Origin: Comamonas flocculans
GTDB taxonomy: Bacteria > Pseudomonadota > Gammaproteobacteria > Burkholderiales > Burkholderiaceae_C
Assembly: GCF_007954405.1 (NCBI RefSeq)
Contig: NZ_CP042344.1
Location: 2,666,001 to 2,730,000 of the forward strand
Direction of reading: 5' to 3'
DNA length: 64,000 nucleotides
Shown here: positions 7,865-16,443 of the stretch, in pieces
Position numbering within the stretch: position 1 is the stretch's first letter
Layout: each line of letters starts with the position of its first letter
Position numbers and translations under genes: made by a program
Notes under the pieces: model-generated
Seen by the model: the letters and a program-made list of their open reading frames with translations, nothing else
Told to the model about the DNA's origin: nothing
Databases searched by the model: none

Positions 7865-9280
7865 ATGGCCAAGACCGTCGCCGACGTGATGCGGATGGTG
7901 CAAGACAGCGAAGTGCGTTTCATCGATCTGCGCTTTACCGACACCCGCGGCAAGGAACACCACGTCACCATCCCCGCCTCCCATTTCGACGAAGACAAAT
8001 TCGCCAGCGGCCACGCCTTCGATGGTTCGTCCATGCCGGGCTGGAAGGGCATAGAGGCCTCGGACATGCAGCTCATGCCCGACCCGCAGACCGCCAACAT
8101 CGACCCGTTTTTCGAGCAGACCACGCTCATCCTGCAGTGCGACGTGGTCGAGCCGGGCGACGGCAAGGCCTATGACCGCGACCCGCGCTCCATCGCCAAG
8201 CGCGCCGAGGCCTATCTGAAGGCTTCGGGCCTGGGCGACACCGCCTATTTCGGCCCCGAGCCCGAATTCTTCATGTTCGACAGCGTGCGCTGGGCCACCG
8301 AGCCGGGCAAGGTGTTCTTCGAGATCGACGAATACGAAGCGCCTTGGAACACCGGCGCGCGCATGGAGGGCGGCAACCGTGGCCACCGCCCCGCCACCAA
8401 GGGTGGCTACCAGCCGGTGCCGCCGGTGGACAGCGCGCAGGACATCCGCGCGGAGATGTCCAGCGTGCTCGAATCGCTCGGCATTCCGGTGGAGGTGTTC
8501 CACCACGAGGTGGGGGGGGCCGGGCAGAACGAGATCGGTACGCGCTTTTCCACCCTGGTGCAGCGCGCCGACTGGACCCAGCTCATGAAATACGTGATCT
8601 GGAACGTGGCCGACTCCTACGGCAAGACCGTCACCTTCATGCCCAAGCCCTACGCCGGCGACAACGGCAGCGGCATGCACGTGCACCAGTCGATCTGGAA
8701 GGACGGCAAGAACCTGTTCGCTGGCGACGGCTACGCGGGTTTGTCGGATTTCGCGCTGCACTACATCGGCGGCCTGATCAAGCATGCCAAGGCGCTCAAC
8801 GCCATCACCAACCCTGGCACCAACAGCTACAAGCGCCTGGTGCCGGGTTTCGAGGCGCCGGTCAAGCTGGCCTACAGCGCCAGGAACCGCTCCGCCTCGA
8901 TCCGCATTCCGTACGTGGCCAACCCCCGTGGGCGGCGGGTGGAAGCGCGCTTCCCCGACCCGTTGATGAATCCCTACCTGGGCTTCGCCGCCTTGATGAT
9001 GGCCGGGCTCGACGGGGTGGAAAACCAGATCCATCCGGGCGAGGCCGCCACCAAGGACCTCTACCACCTGCCGCCCGAAGAGGATTCGCTGGTGCCCACC
9101 GTCTGCGCCAGCCTGGAGGAGGCCTTGACGGCGCTGGATGCCGACCGCGGCTTTCTCACGCGCGGCGGGGTGTTTTCGGACGGCATGCTGGATGCCTACA
9201 TCGAGCTCAAGCAAGCCGAGGTGCGGCGCCTGCGCATGACCCCGCACCCTGCCGAGTTCGACATGTATTACGCTTTGTGA
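7865..9280 (+). CDS. glnA: glutamine synthetase, type I
   Basis: Makes glutamine from glutamate, ammonia and ATP; the main ammonia-assimilating enzyme, a cytoplasmic dodecamer. The 471-aa length is normal for GSI. Visible motifs are the beta-grasp FDGSS block (52-56), metal ligands in PEPEFF (Glu132, Glu134) and AGQNE (Glu223), the ATP-loop GMHVHQS, the glutamate-binding [10 protein letters not shown] and the adenylylation tyrosine in [10 protein letters not shown] (Tyr400). The latter implies regulation by GlnE adenylylation. The start follows a CCAGGAG ribosome-binding site. I could not find a convincing sigma-54 promoter in the 64-bp leader. Confidence 0.97.
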   Translation: MAKTVADVMRMVQDSEVRFIDLRFTDTRGKEHHVTIPASHFDEDKFASGHAFDGSSMPGWKGIEASDMQLMPDPQTANIDPFFEQTTLILQCDVVEPGDGKAYDRDPRSIAKRAEAYLKASGLGDTAYFGPEPEFFMFDSVRWATEPGKVFFEIDEYEAPWNTGARMEGGNRGHRPATKGGYQPVPPVDSAQDIRAEMSSVLESLGIPVEVFHHEVGGAGQNEIGTRFSTLVQRADWTQLMKYVIWNVADSYGKTVTFMPKPYAGDNGSGMHVHQSIWKDGKNLFAGDGYAGLSDFALHYIGGLIKHAKALNAITNPGTNSYKRLVPGFEAPVKLAYSARNRSASIRIPYVANPRGRRVEARFPDPLMNPYLGFAALMMAGLDGVENQIHPGEAATKDLYHLPPEEDSLVPTVCASLEEALTALDADRGFLTRGGVFSDGMLDAYIELKQAEVRRLRMTPHPAEFDMYYAL

Positions 9281-9360
9281 CGTCTGGCTGCAGGCGCCGC
9301 GGGCGTTTGGTCCATACTTGCCGGTCCCGACGTCCGCCCAATGCTGAGTCAAGGTTACGC

Positions 9361-9834
9361 ATGAAAAATCCCCTGTTTGTCCTGCCCATCCTGGCGCTTG
9401 CGCTGGTGTGGCAGCCCGCGGGCGCGCAGGACCGCATCTACCGCTGTGGCAACGAATACACCAACAACGCCAGCGAGGCCAAGGAACGCGGCTGCAAGCT
9501 GGTGGAGGGCGGCAACGTCACGGTGCTGCAAAGCAGCCGGCCCGCCGCACCGGCCGCGGCCGCCCCGCCGGCGTCGGCGCCCAAGGTGAGTGCGGCCGAC
9601 CAGAAGGCGCGCGATTCCGACCGCCAGGCCATCTTGCAGGACGAATTGCGCAAGGCCGAGGCCAGACTGGCCGAGCTGACCAAGGAATACAACAACGGTT
9701 TTCCGCAAAAGAGTGCGCTGGAGATGCGCAACGCCCAGGCCTACCAGGAGCGCACCGCGGAGCTCAAGGCCAACATGGACCGCGCCCAGGCCGACGTGGA
9801 CGGCATACGCCGCGAACTCGAGCGCGCCAAATAG
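9361..9834 (+). CDS. DUF4124-like periplasmic protein with coiled-coil tail
   Basis: A 157-residue protein with a signal peptide (about residues 1-22, MKNPLFVLPILALALVW...AGA). It then has a short RIYRCGNEYTNN...GCKLVEGGN block with two cysteines, like the DUF4124 family, an Ala/Pro linker and a charged helical C-terminal half (residues 75-157) likely to be a coiled coil. Exported, probably periplasmic; function unknown. It ends 19 bp from the convergent phosphatase gene. Confidence 0.75.
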   Translation: MKNPLFVLPILALALVWQPAGAQDRIYRCGNEYTNNASEAKERGCKLVEGGNVTVLQSSRPAAPAAAAPPASAPKVSAADQKARDSDRQAILQDELRKAEARLAELTKEYNNGFPQKSALEMRNAQAYQERTAELKANMDRAQADVDGIRRELERAK

Positions 9835-9853
9835 TCCGGCGGCGCGCGCCCCT

Positions 9854-10393
9854 TCAAGTCGAGCCCTGGGCCCGCAACTGCTGCAGCAGGCCGCGGCAGG
9901 CGTCTTCCACCAGATCCAGCACCCGCTCGAAGCCTTCGCCTGCACCGTAGTAAGGGTCGGGCACTTCGGTGCACGCCTGCGTGCTGCAGAAGTCCGTCAG
10001 CCGCGCGATGCGGGATGCCCACTGTGGCGGGCACAGCGCGCGCGCCGCCGCCTCGTTGGCGGCGTCCATCACCAGCACCAGATCAAAGCGCTCGAAGTCC
10101 TCGCGCACGAGCTGGCGTGCACGCAGCGCGGACAGGTCGTAGCCGCGCGCACCCGCGTGCCGGCAGGCGCGCGCATCCGGCGCGGCGCCGATGTGGTAGT
10201 CGTGCGTGCCGGCGGAATCGATCTGCAAGCGGTGCGCCAGGCCCGCCTCCCGCGCCATCCGGCGCAGCACGCCTTCGGCCGTGGGGCTGCGGCAGATGTT
10301 GCCCATGCACACCATCAGCACATGCAGGCGAGCGTCCCGGCGCGCGCTCAGGTCGGCAAGCGTGGGTAGCGACTGCATTGCGGGCTCAGGCAT
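9854..10393 (-). CDS. low-molecular-weight protein-tyrosine phosphatase
   Basis: A 179-aa cytoplasmic phosphatase with the CX5R loop CMGNICRS (nucleophile Cys29, Arg35) followed by PTAEG, and the general acid Asp146 in DPYYG. About 20 extra N-terminal residues precede the core, so a start at the ATG at 10378 is also possible. Members act on phosphotyrosine proteins or exopolysaccharide kinases; no polysaccharide genes are nearby to suggest a partner. Its start overlaps the xth stop by 8 bp, so the two are cotranscribed. Confidence 0.92.
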   Translation of the reverse strand: MPEPAMQSLPTLADLSARRDARLHVLMVCMGNICRSPTAEGVLRRMAREAGLAHRLQIDSAGTHDYHIGAAPDARACRHAGARGYDLSALRARQLVREDFERFDLVLVMDAANEAAARALCPPQWASRIARLTDFCSTQACTEVPDPYYGAGEGFERVLDLVEDACRGLLQQLRAQGST

Positions 10394-11165
10394 CGAGGGT
10401 CAGCACCACGGGGGCGTGGTCGCTGGGCTGGCGGTTCTTGCGCGGCGAGCGGTCCACTTCGCAGGCGCGCGCGTGGTCCTTGAGCGCTTCGCTCACGAGG
10501 ATGTGGTCTATGCGCATGCCGCGGTTTTTCTGAAAGCCCAGCATGCGGTAGTCCCACCATGAGAAGGTCTGCGGCGCCTGCTCGAACAGGCGAAAGCTGT
10601 CGCTCAGCCCCAGCGCCAGCAGCGCCTGGAAGTGCGCGCGTTCCTCGGGGGTGTGCAATATGGTGCCGGCAAGCCCGACCGGGTCCCAGGTGTCGCGGTC
10701 GTCGGGCACGATGTTGAAGTCGCCCAGCAGCACCAGGCGCGGGTGGCGCGCCAGTTCCTCTTTTACCCATTGGTGCAGCGCCGCAAGCCAGCGCATCTTG
10801 TAGGCGAACTTGTCGCTGCCGGGTGCCTGTCCGTTGACGAAGTAGCCGTTGATCAGGCGCAGCTGCCCGCCCGGAGCATCCAGCGTGGCTGCGATGGTGC
10901 GTGCCTGCGGGTCCTCGAAGCCCGGAATGTTGCGCACCACTTCGCGCACCGGCGCGCGCGTGAGCAAGGCCACGCCGTTGTAGGTTTTCTGCCCGAAGCA
11001 GCTGCTGTGGTAGCCCGCCGGCCCGAAGGCGTCGTGAGGGAATCTGTCGTCGCCCAGCTTGAGCTCCTGCAGGGCCAGTACGTCGACCGGATTGACTTGC
11101 AGCCAGGCCAGCACCTGCGGCAGACGCACGGTCAGTGAATTGATGTTCCAGGTGGCAATTTGCAT
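10386..11165 (-). CDS. xth: exodeoxyribonuclease III
   Basis: AP endonuclease and 3'-5' exonuclease of base-excision repair. The 259-aa protein has the full active site: Glu34 in LQELK, Asp149 and Asn151 in GDFNI, RIDHILVS, and Asp249-His250 in PSDHAPV. Its start at 11165 (ATG, start of MQIATWNINS) is the last chromosomal gene before the mobile element. The sequence immediately upstream, where its promoter should be, is the candidate insertion boundary, so its expression may now depend on element DNA. Confidence 0.96.
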   Translation of the reverse strand: MQIATWNINSLTVRLPQVLAWLQVNPVDVLALQELKLGDDRFPHDAFGPAGYHSSCFGQKTYNGVALLTRAPVREVVRNIPGFEDPQARTIAATLDAPGGQLRLINGYFVNGQAPGSDKFAYKMRWLAALHQWVKEELARHPRLVLLGDFNIVPDDRDTWDPVGLAGTILHTPEERAHFQALLALGLSDSFRLFEQAPQTFSWWDYRMLGFQKNRGMRIDHILVSEALKDHARACEVDRSPRKNRQPSDHAPVVLTLDA

Positions 11166-11342
11166 AGTTATCTTAACTAATTGTTTTTAATGGATTTTAC
11201 GTTCACTATTTTCAATGAGGCCCCCAAAAAGGCCCCCATCTGAAAGCGCGGCACGATTTCCATGCACCAGAAGAATCCAACACGTATTCTGCCGGTCGCT
11301 AAGGGCAAGCATGGCATTGCCGAATACCTGCTTCTCAATGAG
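11166..11342. other. candidate ICE/chromosome junction region
   Basis: This AT-richer stretch upstream of xth contains TTTTTAAT at 11186, resembling but not matching the TTTTTCAT core I recall for Tn4371. It also contains a direct repeat GGCCCCC-AAAAA-GGCCCCC near 11219-11237, which could be an arm-type recombinase site. Short open frames cross it, but none has a recognisable product. Confidence 0.4.
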
Positions 11343-11612
11343 TCAACCGCCGGTCGGAGCAGCGCTACCCGTTTCGCCAGACCTGTAGCTCTGCGGGTCG
11401 TCGATCCAGCGCTGTAGGTCTGAAGGCGGCCAGCCGCAAGCTCGGCCGCCAAGGTGAACGGGGGGCGGAAATCTGCCTTCAGCAATGCGTCTGTAGACGG
11501 TAGCCCTGCTCAGCGCAGTGATGCGAACGACGTCGACCATTCTGAAGAAGGCCGGAGTAGGGAAGGTGGGGGCTGTGGCTGGTCGGTCTGCAGCATGGAG
11601 CGCCTGAAACAT
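11343..11612 (-). CDS. AlpA-family transcriptional regulator
   Basis: An 89-residue protein starting at an ATG 7 nt after AGAGGA. The core (about residues 22-70) has the AlpA/MerR-like helix-turn-helix signature: RMVDVVRITALSRATVYR, then GRFPPPVHLGGR and a W-x-x-S-D-L-Q-R-W end. AlpA-type proteins regulate integrase or excision genes of phages and ICEs. Here it stands alone beyond trbI, at the opposite end of the element from where the integrase is expected. It could be part of the ICE end or a remnant of another island at the same site. Confidence 0.75.
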   Translation of the reverse strand: MFQALHAADRPATAPTFPTPAFFRMVDVVRITALSRATVYRRIAEGRFPPPVHLGGRACGWPPSDLQRWIDDPQSYRSGETGSAAPTGG

Positions 11613-11797
11613 CGTGATTCCTCTTGACGTTTGTATGCACCGAAGAATGAATCACATCGTGTTTTTGGCATACCCAAGACAGCGCAGCCCAGAGAGCTGC
11701 GGCGTGCCGAGCTGGCCTGTGCTCCGCGTTCAGGCGCATGTCTGCTGAAGAATGCTGCGTTGGTCCGTTGGCTGGCCAAGAGTCAGCCAGATGTTGA

Positions 11798-12085
11798 TCA
11801 GGGCGGCGGGCGATCTGATATGCCCGCATCGGCTGAAGCGCGCGCATCACGCAGCGCTTCGGTCTGTATGGAGCCGCTTCTCTTGAATCCTCGGTCTCCC
11901 GCGATGAACGCCTCCAGCATGTGCGGGATCAGCGTCGTTGCATCGACCGCCTCGCCATACGCCTGCGCGTGCAGCGCGGCGTAGCGGTCAAGGTCGGCCC
12001 TGAGGCTGGCCGGACAAGCAAAGATCAGTTTGACGCTCTCGGTTTTGGGCAACGGCCCTAGCCGCAGTTTCTTGGTCACGTTCAT
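11798..12085 (-). CDS. DUF2274 domain protein downstream of trbI
   Basis: A 95-residue cytoplasmic protein. Its ATG overlaps the trbI stop (ATGA), so it is the last gene of the trb operon. The core, LGPLPKTESVKLIFACPASLRADLDRYA, matches the DUF2274 proteins that follow trbI in Tn4371-type elements; the layout suggests a ribbon-helix-helix-like fold, but the function is unknown. Confidence 0.8.
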   Translation of the reverse strand: MNVTKKLRLGPLPKTESVKLIFACPASLRADLDRYAALHAQAYGEAVDATTLIPHMLEAFIAGDRGFKRSGSIQTEALRDARASADAGISDRPPP

Positions 12086-13350
12086 CGCATTGCTCCCCGA
12101 TTGAAGAACAGTGGCTGGTACGGTCGCAACACCAGATCGCGGTTGACGATGATCCTCACCGGCAGGCCCGGCCGCTCGGTCAAGGTCGGCTGGATATTCA
12201 TGTTGCGCCGGGTCATCTCCTGCCCCACCTGGTTGATGCTGTCCTGCGCGCTGTCGCGCCCGGCGATCACGATGCGGTTGCCGTCCTGGCGGTTCTCCGG
12301 CGCGGCCAGCTCGGCGCCTACGCCCAGCAGCGTCGTCAGCGCCGCGCCGGCAAAGACGCGATCCCAATGCCAATCGACGCCATCCTCCAGCCCGGAATAT
12401 CCCGCCGGGTCAGTGCCCGCGAGGTTGTCGAGCTTCAGCGATGACGTGTCCGGCAGGATGATGCGGTTCCACACCACCTGCACGCGGCTCTGCCCGTAGC
12501 TGACCTGGCTGTTGTAGCGCCCGAGGATGCGCGATCCCTGTGGGATCAGCAGGAACTTGCCCGTGGCTGTGTCATAGACCGGCTCCGTCACCGTGGCGAT
12601 CACGTCGCCCGGAAGATCGGACTTGATGCCCGTCACCAGTGCCCCGGCGATCACCGTTCCGGCCATGACCTGGTACGGCGAGGACGGTATTTGCAGATTG
12701 CCGGAATTGCGGGTTTCCGTAGAGCCGCCTTTCAGGAAAGCCTCTTTCTGGTCTTGCCGGTTCTGCACGGCGGTCGGGTCGGATGGTTGGGCCGCCGTTG
12801 AGGCCGGCCCGGCGGCCAGCGGGTCGAAGCCCGCCAAGGCGCTGCCGGGCGTAGCCGCCGCGATTTGGGCCGTGCCTGGCGCTGCGGCCTTGCCCTGAGC
12901 ACCCGAGCGGAAGAACACCGACGAAGCCGCCGCCGCATCGGCCTCCTTGCGCAACGCATCCGCCGGATCATGCCCCGGTGGCGCATACGTCGGCGTCACC
13001 GGCTGCTGCGACTTCACGATGGCCGGGCCGAGATCGCCCGGCAGCGGTGGCCCCAGCTCGGGCACCTTCGGCGGCAGCTTCGAGTAGTCGGTCGGCAGGC
13101 CATCCAGCCCTTCGGACTTCGAGACGCGATCGACGTTGTAAAGCTCGGTCTGCTCGCCCGCGCCACGCTGATGCGGTTGCAGCGACCAGATTGTGGCTCC
13201 GAGCACGGCGACCGACAAGCCGCCGACGAGGATGGCCAGCGTGCGCCGATTCAGTCGTGTGACCGGACGCGGCTGGGCGCGCAGTGCCACTGCCTCGGGT
13301 GCGACCTTGCCCGCCTGCGGTGCAAGATCAGGGGAATCGTCCTGGTTCAT
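12082..13350 (-). CDS. trbI: conjugal transfer protein TrbI (VirB10)
   Basis: A 422-aa VirB10-type protein that spans the envelope and links the inner-membrane ATPases to the outer-membrane core of the mating channel. It has a short cytoplasmic N-terminus, one membrane helix at about 37-56, a long Pro/Ala-rich periplasmic linker to about residue 220, and the conserved C-terminal barrel domain (YQVMAGTVIAGALVTGI, LLIPQGSRILGRY, and the GVGAELAAP antenna region). It starts 2 bp after the trbG stop. The length is normal and there are no breaks. Confidence 0.95.
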   Translation of the reverse strand: MNQDDSPDLAPQAGKVAPEAVALRAQPRPVTRLNRRTLAILVGGLSVAVLGATIWSLQPHQRGAGEQTELYNVDRVSKSEGLDGLPTDYSKLPPKVPELGPPLPGDLGPAIVKSQQPVTPTYAPPGHDPADALRKEADAAAASSVFFRSGAQGKAAAPGTAQIAAATPGSALAGFDPLAAGPASTAAQPSDPTAVQNRQDQKEAFLKGGSTETRNSGNLQIPSSPYQVMAGTVIAGALVTGIKSDLPGDVIATVTEPVYDTATGKFLLIPQGSRILGRYNSQVSYGQSRVQVVWNRIILPDTSSLKLDNLAGTDPAGYSGLEDGVDWHWDRVFAGAALTTLLGVGAELAAPENRQDGNRIVIAGRDSAQDSINQVGQEMTRRNMNIQPTLTERPGLPVRIIVNRDLVLRPYQPLFFNRGAMR

Positions 13351-13352
13351 GG

Positions 13353-14345
13353 TCAGTTCCTCCGCGTGCCACCCGAAACCCCGTCCGTGCGCTCGATCCG
13401 CACCACGTCGCCCTTGTCCCCGCCAAGACGCAGCTCGGCCGCACCGAACAGCCGATCCACGATGTAGTACGGCGCGCGGAAGCGGTAGTTCACCAGTTGC
13501 CCGTCGCCCTGCGCGCCAATGACGAATAGAGGCGGCAACTCGCCTTGGGCGATACCGGGCGGGAACTGGATGTAGACCTTCTCGCCATCGTCAAAGGCGC
13601 GCAGCGGCTTCCACGGCGGATTGCTGCCGCTGACAGCGTAGCGGAAACGGATCTTCTCCAGCGACAGGCCGGCATCGACCGGCGCGGCGGTGCTGGCCGC
13701 CTGCGCCTGGCGCTGCAAGGCCAACATCTTGTCCTTCGGGTATTCCCAGGACACCGACGCCATCCATGTCTTCTCGGTCGAAGTCAGCTCCAGCAGGTAG
13801 GTGCGCCGGCTGGTGGTGATGACCAGATTGGTCTTCAGGCCCGAGCGGATCGGCTTGACCATCACATTGACGCGCAGCGCATCGCCGCTGCCGCTCGATG
13901 TATCTCCGACGATCCAGCGCACCGTATCGCCGGCGGCCACCGTCACCAGTTCCTCACCGGGCTGGAGCGCGATCACCGTCACGCGGCCCACGGCCGCATA
14001 GACCTGATACAGCGCGCCATCGGTGAAGGGCCACACCTGAATTGCATTGACGTAGCCCTCGCGTGTCGGCGCGATGCGCGCCTCGGCGTTGGCACGAGCC
14101 ACGCGCACGGTTTCATCGGCGGGTTCCGGCGTGGGCTTGTCATCCGGCACAGGTTTCATCTGCGCCGGCATCGGCAACACCTGCGGCACGGCCACCACTT
14201 CCACCGGCTTCGGCGGCTCGGGCAGCGGTTGGGCCCGCACCGGCTCATCGAGCGAGATGGACGGCGGTGGCTTGCCCTGCGTAGCGCAGCCCGCGAGGAC
14301 AAGCAGCATCACAGGCAAGACGGATTTACGGAAAAGATCATTCAT
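13353..14345 (-). CDS. trbG: conjugal transfer protein TrbG (VirB9), lipoprotein
   Basis: A 330-aa VirB9 homologue of the outer-membrane core complex. A lipobox LAGC places the lipidated cysteine at residue 20, after a short signal sequence, which is unusual since lipidation is classically on VirB7. The CagX-type region follows, with the C-terminal SWEYPKDKM and FRAPYYIVDRLFGAAELRLG blocks. It overlaps the trbF stop by 4 bp, so translation is coupled. Confidence 0.94.
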   Translation of the reverse strand: MNDLFRKSVLPVMLLVLAGCATQGKPPPSISLDEPVRAQPLPEPPKPVEVVAVPQVLPMPAQMKPVPDDKPTPEPADETVRVARANAEARIAPTREGYVNAIQVWPFTDGALYQVYAAVGRVTVIALQPGEELVTVAAGDTVRWIVGDTSSGSGDALRVNVMVKPIRSGLKTNLVITTSRRTYLLELTSTEKTWMASVSWEYPKDKMLALQRQAQAASTAAPVDAGLSLEKIRFRYAVSGSNPPWKPLRAFDDGEKVYIQFPPGIAQGELPPLFVIGAQGDGQLVNYRFRAPYYIVDRLFGAAELRLGGDKGDVVRIERTDGVSGGTRRN

Positions 14346-15046
14346 GGCTTGGCTCCTTCGTTTCCTTCCAGTTCGCGGCTCCACGACAGGCCGTTGACGT
14401 AAATGCCCAAGGGGTTCTTGCGCAGGCGCTGCTCGGTGCGCGGCGTCTGCTGCACGATGGAAGCCACGGCGTTCCAGCGCTCGGTGCGATCCAGCGCGCC
14501 GTTGACGAAGTGCGTCTCCGTCCAGCGCACGTTGAACGACGTGTCGCTGGCGCGGGTCACACTGGTGATCTGCACCGTCACCGACTCCTTGCCGATGCGC
14601 GCGAACGGATCGTTCACGCGGGCGTATTCGTTGAGCACGACTGCACCCTTGTCGGTTGTGTAGTCGTAAGCGTCGAGCCAGTTCTGCCGCACCACGATGG
14701 GGTCGATGGACAGGCTGCGCACCAGGCCGATGAAACGGCCCAGGTGGTACGCGATCTGCGCATCGCTGGGCCGGTACGGCGTGGCAGCTTCGCCGACAGC
14801 GCGTACCTGGCCCGCGTTGTCCACCTCGATGACGTAGGGCGTCACGATGGACTGCGCCGAGCGCCAGACCAGGCCGCCCGCCATCAGCACGGCCAAGGTG
14901 AGGCAGCCCAGTGCCATGAAACGCCAGTTCTTCGCCTGCACACGGGCCGAGCCGATGCGCTCGTCCCAGACTTGCGCCGTGGATTGGTACGGGGTGGCAG
15001 GCTGCGGCGTGTCGCCATAGCGCACCTGCGGTCTTTTGAATCGCAT
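14342..15046 (-). CDS. trbF: conjugal transfer protein TrbF (VirB8)
   Basis: A 234-aa bitopic inner-membrane protein: cytoplasmic N-terminus, one helix at about 44-62, and a periplasmic VirB8 domain including TPYVIEVDNAGQV and the C-terminal NPLGIYVNGLSWSREL. VirB8 proteins help assemble the channel. It starts 30 bp after trbL and overlaps trbG by 4 bp. Confidence 0.94.
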   Translation of the reverse strand: MRFKRPQVRYGDTPQPATPYQSTAQVWDERIGSARVQAKNWRFMALGCLTLAVLMAGGLVWRSAQSIVTPYVIEVDNAGQVRAVGEAATPYRPSDAQIAYHLGRFIGLVRSLSIDPIVVRQNWLDAYDYTTDKGAVVLNEYARVNDPFARIGKESVTVQITSVTRASDTSFNVRWTETHFVNGALDRTERWNAVASIVQQTPRTEQRLRKNPLGIYVNGLSWSRELEGNEGAKP

Positions 15047-15076
15047 GGGAGTTCTCCTTGAGGATCAGGAATCGCT

Positions 15077-16432
15077 TCATTCATCGGTGTTGCGCAGGCT
15101 TGGCCCCTGGCTGGAGCTGCCGCCATCGCCGCCGCGCAGCGTGTGGGCGGCGGTCGTCGCGGCATGGGTGAGCTGTTGCCTGCGATGCAGGCGCTTGGCC
15201 CAGGCGGGTTGCGCAGTGGATGGGGTTGGCTCGTTTGCCGCCTGCGCGGCACCGGCCCCCGACGCCGATCCGGCGTCATCGGGCCGGAAGGCAGCGGCGA
15301 CACACTCTTTCATTGAGCGTGCGCCCTCGGCCACCTTCTGCCCGGCCGCCTGCGCGCCGGTCTTGGCGACATTGCCTACGCCGGCGGCAGCACCCTTGAG
15401 GCCGCCACCAGCGGATGCGGAACCTGCCTGAAACGCCGACCGCGCGCTGCTGGCGGCTCCGGTGGCGGCACGCGCTCCACTGCCGGCCAGCTTGGCGGCA
15501 GCGGGCGCCATGCGCGCCCCGGCGGCTACTGCGCCACCAACGCCCGTGGCCGCAGCGCCCACGGCAACAGCAGCGCCGGCGGCGCCCAGCGCCGCACCGG
15601 CCATTGCACCTGCGCCGAGCTGCGGGCCGCCCGACACCAGTCCGGTGGCAATGCCCGGCCCAAAAATGCCCAGGGCCAGCATGGACAGCGAGGCCAGCAT
15701 GATGACCAGCACCCGGTCGATGGAAGGTTCGGAGCCAGGCGGTATCCTGAATTCGGTGAACAGCCCCGAACCGATGCCCACAATGACGGCCAACACCAGA
15801 ACCTTGATGCCCGCCGATACCACGTTACCCAGCACCTTCTCGGCCAGGAACGCGGTCTTGTTCCACAGCGCAAACGGCACCAGCACGAACCCGGCCAGCG
15901 TGGCCAGCTTGAACTCGATCAGCGTGATGAAGAGCTGCACCGCCAGCACGAAAAAACTGACGATGACCACCAGCCAAGCGAAGAACAGCACCACGATCAT
16001 GTCGAGGTGGACGAACACCTCGGGGAAGCCTGCCAGATCACCGATCTGCTGAAGGATGGGCGCTGCCACATCCAGCCCTGTCTTTGCGAGCCACCCCGGT
16101 TGCAGGAAGCGGCCCATGCTCAGGGTCGAACCGCTGGCTGTCAGTCCCAGCCCAGCAAACGACCGGAACACGATGCCCGCCAGGGCATTGAAGTTTCCGA
16201 TGATGTAGGCGAAGGCGCCCACGTAGAGCACCTTGCGGATCAGCTTGGCCATGACGTCCTCGCCCTGGCCGCTGGCATGGCCCATGGCCCAGAACAAGCC
16301 CGCCAGCGTCATGTCGATGACGATCAGCGTGGCCGTGAGGAAAGCCACCTCCCCCTGCAGCAGACCGAAGCCCGAGTCGATGTAGCGCGAGAACGTGTCG
16401 AGAAATCGGTCGATGACCGTCACGTCGTTCAT
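15077..16432 (-). CDS. trbL: conjugal transfer protein TrbL (VirB6)
   Basis: A 451-aa polytopic inner-membrane protein of the VirB6 family. It has around six to seven helices between residues 30 and 290 and a long Ala/Gly-rich C-terminal tail (about 300-451), normal for TrbL. The start is the ATG of MNDVTVIDRFLDTF, 11 bp after trbJ. It forms part of the membrane channel for DNA transfer. Confidence 0.93.
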   Translation of the reverse strand: MNDVTVIDRFLDTFSRYIDSGFGLLQGEVAFLTATLIVIDMTLAGLFWAMGHASGQGEDVMAKLIRKVLYVGAFAYIIGNFNALAGIVFRSFAGLGLTASGSTLSMGRFLQPGWLAKTGLDVAAPILQQIGDLAGFPEVFVHLDMIVVLFFAWLVVIVSFFVLAVQLFITLIEFKLATLAGFVLVPFALWNKTAFLAEKVLGNVVSAGIKVLVLAVIVGIGSGLFTEFRIPPGSEPSIDRVLVIMLASLSMLALGIFGPGIATGLVSGGPQLGAGAMAGAALGAAGAAVAVGAAATGVGGAVAAGARMAPAAAKLAGSGARAATGAASSARSAFQAGSASAGGGLKGAAAGVGNVAKTGAQAAGQKVAEGARSMKECVAAAFRPDDAGSASGAGAAQAANEPTPSTAQPAWAKRLHRRQQLTHAATTAAHTLRGGDGGSSSQGPSLRNTDE

Positions 16433-16443
16433 GACCCGGCCCG

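Noticed and set aside
8512..8519. Run of eight G in glnA as a possible frameshift
   Set aside because: The frame is continuous and the protein has normal length and motifs through this point ([11 protein letters not shown]).
11177..11485. Open frame on the minus strand at the junction, ending SLKIVNVKSIKNN, as a possible integrase remnant
   Set aside because: No tyrosine-recombinase motif (R, HxxR, Y) is visible and most of it overlaps the AlpA gene in another frame.
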